Shown here in pieces: positions 56,901-64,000 of a stretch of DNA of 64,000 nucleotides. The stretch is taken from NCBI GenBank assembly GCA_019054805.1, contig JAHQIY010000014.1, positions 806,001-870,000 of the forward strand, given 5' to 3'. How positions within the stretch are numbered: position 1 is the stretch's first letter; each line of letters opens with the position of its first letter. Source of the stretch: Brachionus manjavacas (Eukaryota > Rotifera > Eurotatoria > Ploima > Brachionidae). The notes under the pieces were generated by a model. It made no database searches. It was not told where the DNA came from and saw nothing but the letters and a program-made list of their open reading frames with translations. The translations under genes and the position numbers were made by a program.

Positions 56901-58993
56901 GCAATTTATGGAAAAATTCAGAGACTTGAATTTTTTTTAATTTCTTTTAATAATATTATTTAAAAAGAAGTGTTTTATTTTTTTCAATTTTTTGTTTGTA
57001 AAAATTTAATAGATTAACCTTGTAATAAAATTAAAATTTAATCACAAAAATTAAAATTAGAATTTTTAATTCTTTAAAATAATAAAAAATAGATAAAGAT
57101 TATCTTTGTATGTCTTATTTAATCTTTTTACGTATCTCAGTAATAAAATTCAATTTTCTTATTTTTTCGGTTTGATTTCATTCAGTTCTTCAATACATGA
57201 CATAATAATTTGTTCTCTAAGCTTTCTAAATACTTACTAGAAGCCATAGTTAGTTTTAATACATAAAATTTAACTAAACAATTACTGAGTTTATTGCTTC
57301 CATTTTTTAATCGATTTCATTTAAATTTATTAAAACTTTTGAACAAAAAGTACGTCTCTCTTACCAAGGAGATAAATGTCGTTTTAAAATCTACAAAAAA
57401 GTCAACCATTGTCTTTTTTTTATTGTCAAAACATGGAAAAATCTTAGGAAGGAGTGGAGAAAAAAAAGTTTTAAATAATTTCTGTAAGAAATTTACCTTT
57501 AATTGCTTAAAATATTTGTTTCGAAGATTATTAAACTTTTAAATCATATCAGGAGTAATTGAAAAAATAATTTTTAAATATTAATCTAAATTCTATCCTA
57601 CAAATTAAAAAAAATCAATTACTGTCTAAGGAAAAAATTCACTTTCTTTCAGAATATGAGCGATCTATGGGCAGAAATATTTACAACAGCTTTTGGTACA
57701 CAATTGATGGGGTAAGTTTTTGCAATGTTAACACCTACCACTATAGAAAGTTAACCTGAAAGAAAATTTTATTTTAAATTGTCAAATTTTTTTCTAATCG
57801 ATTTTAAAAAATTAAAATATTAGCTTTCTTCCTAAAAGACATTATGTTTCATTCAAAGCTTTAAAAAAATTTAAAAAATAAAAATTTCGATCATATTGGT
57901 GTCCTGAAATTTTTTTTATTTTTATTTATTTAAAAAATAATTTAGGAAAAAAGGTTTATTCCTTCTTTTCAGTTCTCATGGTTGTATATGTACAATTAAA
58001 GTAGAAAATAAATATTTATATTGTATTTGCATAGATAAATTAAATTGTGCTATGAGTTGGGTGTATGTAGGATTGAATCAAAGGGGACTCTGTACTCTAC
58101 TTGTTTCTCTAGGAGCTCTGAAGCAGAAAGTCGTGGATCTCGTGAGCTATTAATTCATGGTTTAGCTTGGTGGTGATAAATTTTGAAAAATAATCTTGTC
58201 AAGAAAAATATTAATGAATCTGAATCTTTTTAAAGAATCAAGTCACACACTCAATTCCCTATTAGGCAACCTTATTATTATTTTTTTCATGCAATCTATT
58301 ATTCAAAAAACCGATAGTTAAAGCCGAGCCAAATGACTTAGGTCTTCATGATTGGAATGAGAAATTTTTTTATTTTTTCTCAGCAAAAAACAGAAGCATG
58401 AATGATTAAAATATTTTTAAAATAATTAACAATTTAAAACTTACGTTGATTGCATCTCTTTTTATCTCATTTCCATCATTTGTTTGAACAAAATTAAAGC
58501 TGCTATTTACATCCATGTAGAGAACTAAATAATTTGAGAACTTAAAAATAATCTCGAACATTTTAATGACTTTTGAATTTGAAATTAAAATTAATGAATA
58601 CAGATTGAATTGAGGTTTAATTGCATAATGAATATTAACTTTATCCAATATAGATTTTACCCCGTTTAAGGCAATGTTTTTATCGAGCCTAAAAGTGAGA
58701 ATGCGGCGTTGATCGCGCCCCGCACTGTCAAAACCACATTTTGACTCGTCAAACAAACTCGCTTGGCTACACTGAACAAAATTTTTGTACAAATTATTTG
58801 ATAGATTAATCAGAATATTTTGAGATGAGATGTTGAATGGCCTGCCGGTGTGGTAAAGTACCTCGTCACTAACAAACAATAAAATGTCCGCTGCTCTCCT
58901 GTTCTCATATAAAAAAGACTTATTTACATTATGTGTACACATCGAATTGGTCACTAGCTGCTGCAAGATCACAATCAAAAGCCATAAAATCAT
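50959..58993 (-). CDS. NMDA-type ionotropic glutamate receptor subunit (GluN-like, divergent)
   Basis: Eight exons in transcript order: 58993-58445, 56029-54535, 54484-54312, 52426-52287, 52236-52083, 52029-51739, 51683-51567, 51519-50959, all phases closing, giving 1159 residues. There is a signal peptide (MILWLLIVILQQL), a long amino-terminal domain, and a ligand-binding S1 half with GPFSITQDRSEKIDFSVPFL, whose Arg binds the ligand alpha-carboxyl. M1 is near 631-653. The pore loop is SAVSVFISLMFMHTMPAKSP. M3 is near 703-723 and ends ATYTAKMASIL, then YKGIDDNE. The S2 half follows (RSSSIVNHM, the Asp in SLDVYLSDYLILDY, DFATTGYALGM), M4 is near 885-907, and a 250-residue acidic cytoplasmic tail completes the protein. 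The PKSW.GKW spacing and SPFGLNPNGR favour the NMDA (GluN1/GluN3) branch. Introns of 2415 and 1885 bp stand out. Full-length frames suggest it is functional. Confidence 0.9.
53220..53390 (+). repeat. Dispersed repeat shared with 8190-8350
   Basis: See 8190-8350; similar blocks in the same order with about the same spacing. Confidence 0.6.
54060..54146 (+). repeat. ACGTAAA foldback family, right-end fragment
   Basis: TTTTACGTAAATTTACGTAA followed by a block ending CACTTGTCAAATCGGTACTG and TATTAT. This closely parallels the right end of the complete element at 35185-35222 and the fragment at 20975-21024. No left arm is seen. Confidence 0.65.
56030..58444 (-). other. Long intron 1 of the glutamate receptor gene
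   Basis: 2415 bp within the amino-terminal domain coding region. A possible two-exon open frame runs on the plus strand inside it (57656-58153). Otherwise AT-rich. Confidence 0.75.
57656..58153 (+). CDS. Possible small two-exon gene nested in receptor intron (uncertain)
   Basis: Plus-strand exons 57656-57711 and 57973-58153 join in phase to 78 residues. A good acceptor (TTTCTTTCAG) lies just before the ATG, the donor is GTAAGT and the second acceptor is CTTCTTTTCAG, all better than random. The peptide begins MSDLWAEIFTTAFGTQLMGS and the second exon has five cysteines. I do not recognise it. The splice signals could be coincidence in pyrimidine-rich sequence, and the second exon could be a repeat. 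Confidence 0.25.
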
Positions 58994-61900
58994 TGCATTT
59001 AAATAAACTCCTATCCAGGTATTCCTATCACTTTTTTGATTACATCAACTCAGATAGGCACTTTATTATTAATTTTAATCTAAAATTTAATCAATTTTTT
59101 TATTGACTTTAATTCCTGAACAAATAGTAATATATTTTAGTTCACGATAAAGGAAATAAATGTATTTATGAGAATTTTTATTAAAATAAAAAATCTATAT
59201 GATAATAAATACATAATCTTTTTTGCCAAAATAATGTGCTAGCAATGTTGTCATGCTAGTTGGCAATTAGCATTTAGATCTAATCAAAAATCAATTTTTT
59301 AAACTCAAAATTTTGAATAGATTCGACCTTTGAAAAATAACTTGGCATTTGAGCTAAATTGGCATTGATTTTAAAATGGCTGGAATTTTCATCTTGAGTT
59401 AATTAGAAATTGCCAAACTATTACTAAGAGATAGTTTTAAAAAATGATTGTAAAAGCAAATCTACTTAAATAAACCAATTACTCTGCTGTCAAAAACTAC
59501 AAAATAACTTGATGAGGAAATTGGGCCTTAAATTAAAATTTAAATTAGAATAAAAAATCAAACAGGAGTAAATTTCAGCCCGGGCTTGATTAATAATTTT
59601 AAAATAAGAATTATCTAATATATCAAATATGCTTTTGAAGTCCCAGTGCGACTAAGTTTGCTTCCAAACTTCCTAAGAAGCCTAACATGAGCCATAAATA
59701 TTATAGCTAAACGACATAATATTTTATACAGTTTTTTTTTGCTTCATTATAACTAATTAATTAGAATGGAAAAAAATTAATTCCATTTTGTTTTTATATT
59801 TTGAGTCGAAACAAATTTCAAATAAAGAAAAAAAGCTAATAAGAGTCATCTATTTATCATCATAATGTTCAAATACTCAACTAAGTGGTCTCTATGATTT
59901 TGTTTAATTTATAAGTATGCCGAAAGAAGAAAAAATAACTTTAGCAATTACTTTACCGAATTAAGCAAATTTTCCTCTTGTATTTTCGGCATTTAAATAA
60001 TTTCGAGCAAAGTCTTTATCTTTTTTTTGTTATAATCATTTTTATTAGTATATAAAATTAGGATCTAATTAAAAATGATAATATTAAGTTCTAGGCTCTT
60101 AGAGATCGTGTGGAAAAAATATTTTTTTTTACAAAATCTAATTGCAGTCATTTAATTTATTTTGATTAAAAATAATTTTTTATGTTTAATCAAAAATATC
60201 TGACAAACAAATTGAACAACTTGTATCGAGCTCTTTTGTTCCGCAATTTTTCGCTAGTTGATTATTTTTTCCGCATCAACGAAATTTTGAACTTGATGCT
60301 ATTTTTGGAGATAAGACAATTAAAACTCTTCAGTTTGCTTGATTTATTTTTTGAAATAATTTCTTTGAAATCTATTTTGTCAAGAAATTTTACCTTTACA
60401 ATTAAAATTTATCTACAGCACACTCTATTTATATTTATATTATTGATATAATTTTTTTATTAACATAATGAAATCAATTTCGATTCAAATTATTTTTTGA
60501 AATTATTTTGACACTTTAGTAAATAAAGGAAAGGATTTTGATTTAGACTTGAAATAAAAAAAATGCAAATTTTTTATTTTCAACCCATTTAATTAGATGG
60601 CAAATTAATGAAGACAAGATTGCTTCTTAGTTTATCAAGCTAAACTTCTATAATTGTTTTTGTTTAATTTTTCTCCTGAAATTGATTGCATAAAATTTTG
60701 CCAATCTCTGTGGTATATCATGATTTGGGACAATCATGACATATTTTCTTTAACTTATTGTTGAACAAAATTAATCAATAGAAAGATCAAATTTTATTCA
60801 TAAAAAATAAAAATAATTGATAGTTGTTAAAAAAAAACTATTTAAAATTATCAAGTTGACATATGTGTTTAAAGAGTGAATGGCTTATTTTTATTCTTTT
60901 TTTTTGCTTTTAATATTTTAAATTTATTTAACATGGAATCAGACTTGTTTTTAAGTCACAAGTTTTAATAAAAGTCTTGACTTGATTTATTTTTAGATTT
61001 TAGTATCTCAACCGAAGTGATTACTGCAAATTAAAATTTTTCCTTTCCATGCGGTTAAAGTCGCGAAAATATAAATTTTTGCCAGACTATAATAAAAAAA
61101 AATAAAATTGATAATCAATTTGAAAAAGAATTGAAAAAATTTTAGCTCAATAAAGTCTCATTAAAGAATTTATACAACAGAATCGTGTATATAATTGACT
61201 ATAATTGTACAAATTATTTTTTATTTAATTTAGTCTAAACTTTTCAAAATAAATCTAAAATAAAATTTTTTTTGCTGTTTTTTTTGGCAGGCAAGTTAAT
61301 TAAATATTAATTATCATTTTTTTAAATTATTACTGAAATATTGTGAAAATATTGTAGGGAGATTTTTTTAAACTTTCTATTGAAATCAAAAATTCAAATA
61401 TATCAACTGAAAATTAAGATAATGGTTATCATTTTTCTAATAAATTACTAATCAAGGTAATTTATATTTTGTTTTTAAATAAATAAATTTTTTAATTAAT
61501 TTGAAAAAAATTAGAATGACCCTTTAGCTTTAAATTTTAATTAGCTTGTTAAAATTAACAAAAAATTTTCTTTTATAAAAATTAAATTTTTTACCTAAAG
61601 TAAGTTTTTTCATTAACAAAAGAGACAAAAATTAAGCATCTTGCAAATATTTTTGGAATTTTTTTACCTTTTATTTTAATTTTTCAAAAAAGTAAATGTT
61701 TTTGTTAATTTTATACTAAATTTTCGGCACCGAATTAGACAATTTAACGCTTTGTATTTTAAATAATTTATTCATTTGTTTAAAAATAATTTAGCCAGAA
61801 TCAAGTCCGTTTAGGCTTGTGTGTCCATGGAATTTAGATTACTTATTTTAATTTTAGCTAAAAAAGATTGATTTATGCAAATATTTATTTAAAAGCTACA

Positions 61901-63870
61901 ATAAGATATAAAATATTTTTTGAAAACTACAAAAATAATTTTTACTAATTAACTTATGTTCAAAATAACTCTTTTTTGAATAAAAAAAAAAGAACACAAA
62001 TCAACAACCGTTTACATAAAAAAACATATGCATCCATTTTATGAAAGGTTTGGAAAAAAATGGAATAAAAAATTGAATAGATTAGAGGCGAAAATTAGAG
62101 TATCAGCTTTTTTAAGGAATCAGTTGAATTTAACCTATAATATGAACAAAAACACATCTCCTCATCAAATCAATCAAAGATACAGAGAAGATTTGATTTA
62201 GTTCATTTAAAAAAAATTTAGCAAAATTATTTTTAGAAATCGTGAAGCATTTAATTTTTCTTGATTTTTTTATAGAACCTTTTGAAAATAAAATAAGAAG
62301 TTTATTTTTTCATAAATTTTATTCAATTTGGTGTTTTTTTGTGATTACTTTTTTTAAAAAATTAAAAAAAATTGACATCAACTGCATTATCAGTGAAAAG
62401 GGTCTACGAGTAAACTTTGTATTCTTTTGAAAAAATATTAAAATATTTTTAATAAATTGGTTTTAATAAATTGTTTTAAATAAAAAGTCTTGCAGAATTT
62501 TGACAAAAAGTGATAACTGATCGCACGTAAACTATATTCTATTTTTCATTAACAAATTTATCTGTTCAAATAAAAAATATCGTGATAATTTTTTTAATAA
62601 TCAATTTAATTTTTAGTTCAAAATTTAAAGGAAAAAATTTTATGATAATTTTTATTTTAAAAATATTCCATGCAAAATCATTGAGATGAAATATGACGGT
62701 GCATCTCGAGTTCTATTTAAAAAAACGAATAGCAGCATTTAGATCAATTTTGTTATTCGTAATAATAATTTTTATTGAATGTTAGCTGAACCGAATTGGC
62801 AAAGTAATACAATACGAATAGTTCACCAAGAATCTTTTTAATTAAATCCAATCTTAATTTATGCAATCATTTTTTCACCACAGATGAGTGCAACTTTTTA
62901 GATAATTATTTACACAATCTTTATAAACATTTCGAAATCCCAAAATAAGCAAATATTACGAAAACAATATAAAAAGTACACAACCTTTTTTTTCTTTTTA
63001 TCAAAAATAAATATTTTTTTCAAATAAATTTGGCTATATCCTGAGTTCTGGTGCAATCTTTTTGCTGTCTAATAAATTTATCTAAATTAATTTATTCAAG
63101 AATTGGAAAAAAAATTGAAATTTCTGGTTAGGTTTTTCCTGGATGACAAAAGAGTAGGTAATGTGTAGCAATAGACTAAATGCGGGTATGAAAGTTAATC
63201 GGATTCTTCTGAAATGATATGTTTGGCGTTTGTCAGCATTAATTTGGAATCATTAAAGATAAAAAAGAGCCAAAATTGCAAGAGCTCCTCCAGGCAGCAT
63301 GCTCCTAGCATAAGTTAAGATGGGAATTTTCATAATAAGTTCTAAAAGGTAGATAGTTTCTTATCTACTCAGATCCTGATTTGTTTATATGAAAAGTATT
63401 TATCCCTAAGTAAAGAAAAATTTTAAATTATTTTTAAATTCCATCCAGCGATACTTAGCCTAATTGAGTTGGTGCTATGACGCATTGGTGGCGGGGGGAT
63501 AGGGAGTTTTGGTAAATACTCGTCAAAATGCAAAAGTTTGCTTATTGAATTTGTAAACTAAACGATTTATCTAAATAGTTGAAGCATTTTTGTGTATCCA
63601 GGAACGAGAGTTGTAGTGCATTTGCGAATGTGAATTAATTATCTGAATTGAGCCTAGTTCTCAACGCTTCTAATTTGCCAAATCTCAGATTGCGATTGGC
63701 TTTGGCTCAAATGATCTGATGCTGTAAAGATTAATGTTCTCAGCAGATAGCAAATAATTCCAATTTGGAAAATTTTTTTATTTAATTATTTTTTTTAAAG
63801 ATAATAAACACGCACAAAAATCTGTCTATATATAATTGTTTTAGCAGATATTCTAAGAAACTAGAACAGG
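58994..63870. other. Gene-free AT-rich stretch at the right end
   Basis: Nearly 5 kb upstream of the receptor start. Apart from the receptor promoter, which must lie in its first part, no coding sequence, tRNA or transposon end was supported. The last kilobase (63050-64000) is noticeably less AT-rich, with a G run GGCGGGGGGATAGGG near 63490, and may belong to the control region of a gene beyond the window. Confidence 0.5.
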
Positions 63871-63873
63871 GAT

Positions 63874-63900
63874 ATGCTAATCATTTGCAAGCATGCAAAT
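63874..63900. promoter_or_regulatory. Cluster of POU/octamer-type sites
   Basis: ATGCTAAT (63874-63881), ATTTGCA (63883-63889) and a perfect octamer ATGCAAAT (63893-63900). The last two face each other with a 3-bp spacer (ATTTGCAAGCATGCAAAT), as in paired POU dimer sites. The motif match is direct; regulatory activity is inference. Confidence 0.45.
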
Positions 63901-64000
63901 TTTTATTTCAAAATTCAGCTCGGCAACCCTTCCAGCCATGGCACGCTAAACTTTTCTCATTTAGTTTCGACATTCTGTCACCTAGCAAAAAGTCTTGTTA

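Noticed and set aside
57294..57542. Plus-strand open frame of 82 codons in receptor intron 1
   Set aside because: Lys/Phe/Leu-rich AT-driven composition and no recognisable motif.
60182..60451. Plus-strand open frame of 89 codons
   Set aside because: Phe/Leu/Ile/Asn-rich with no splice signals; best explained by AT bias.
1..64000. CRISPR array, bacterial operon or phage content
   Set aside because: The window is clearly animal nuclear DNA with spliced genes; no spaced direct-repeat array is present.

Overview
The window is nuclear DNA of a bilaterian animal. It is very AT-rich between genes, and its genes are broken by tiny GT-AG introns: of 43 introns I could resolve, 37 are 45-83 bp. The gene set is metazoan (HUNK kinase, NMDA-type glutamate receptor, RNF216-type ligase, torsin, Ly6-like protein, NUF2). 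Tiny introns, strong AT bias and the style of transposon debris resemble a monogonont rotifer such as Brachionus. That organism call is inference; the sequence alone does not prove it.

Layout. 1-610: 3' end of a non-LTR retrotransposon. 979-5650 (minus): MYBBP1A/Pol5. 5.7-10.6 kb: transposon debris, including a MULE transposase relic between 37-bp direct repeats and an intact 613-bp MITE with 112-bp inverted termini. 10632-11411 (minus): a GAPR-1-like CAP protein carrying C-terminal EF-hands. 12825-14714 (plus): SNX3 and a diverged tandem copy. 14.7-28.1 kb: gene-poor, with a nest of tRNA-derived SINEs and other short repeats at 21-25 kb. 28119-31183 (plus): HUNK. 31.2-35.4 kb: gene-free, with an LTR-element gag relic and a foldback element. 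35.4-45.1 kb: compact cluster of RNF216-like ligase (minus), torsin (plus), Ly6-like GPI protein (minus), VTA1 (minus), NUF2 (plus) and FGGY kinase (plus). 45.1-50.2 kb: an inverted duplication whose two arms carry different MITEs, plus an unrecognised 4-exon gene and a reverse-transcriptase relic. 50195-50850 (plus): EFCAB11. 50959-58993 (minus): NMDA-like receptor. 59-64 kb: no gene seen.

The genes are mostly unrelated housekeeping or signalling functions rather than one pathway. Arrangement is compact: RNF216/torsin and VTA1/NUF2 share divergent promoters of 414 and 268 bp, while torsin/Ly6 and EFCAB11/receptor converge with about 100 bp between stops. Several genes have a bare 3' splice acceptor just before the start codon, which suggests spliced-leader trans-splicing or 5'UTR introns.

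The most interesting signals are (i) a MITE family with GGGTCT ends, 8-bp target duplications and a palindrome at exactly offset 17 from each end; (ii) an inverted segmental duplication in which each arm holds the empty site of the MITE in the other arm; (iii) a dispersed ACGTAAA-rich foldback family; (iv) an NMDA-like receptor with altered pore residues; (v) a CAP-EF-hand fusion; (vi) an apparent one-base frameshift in NUF2.
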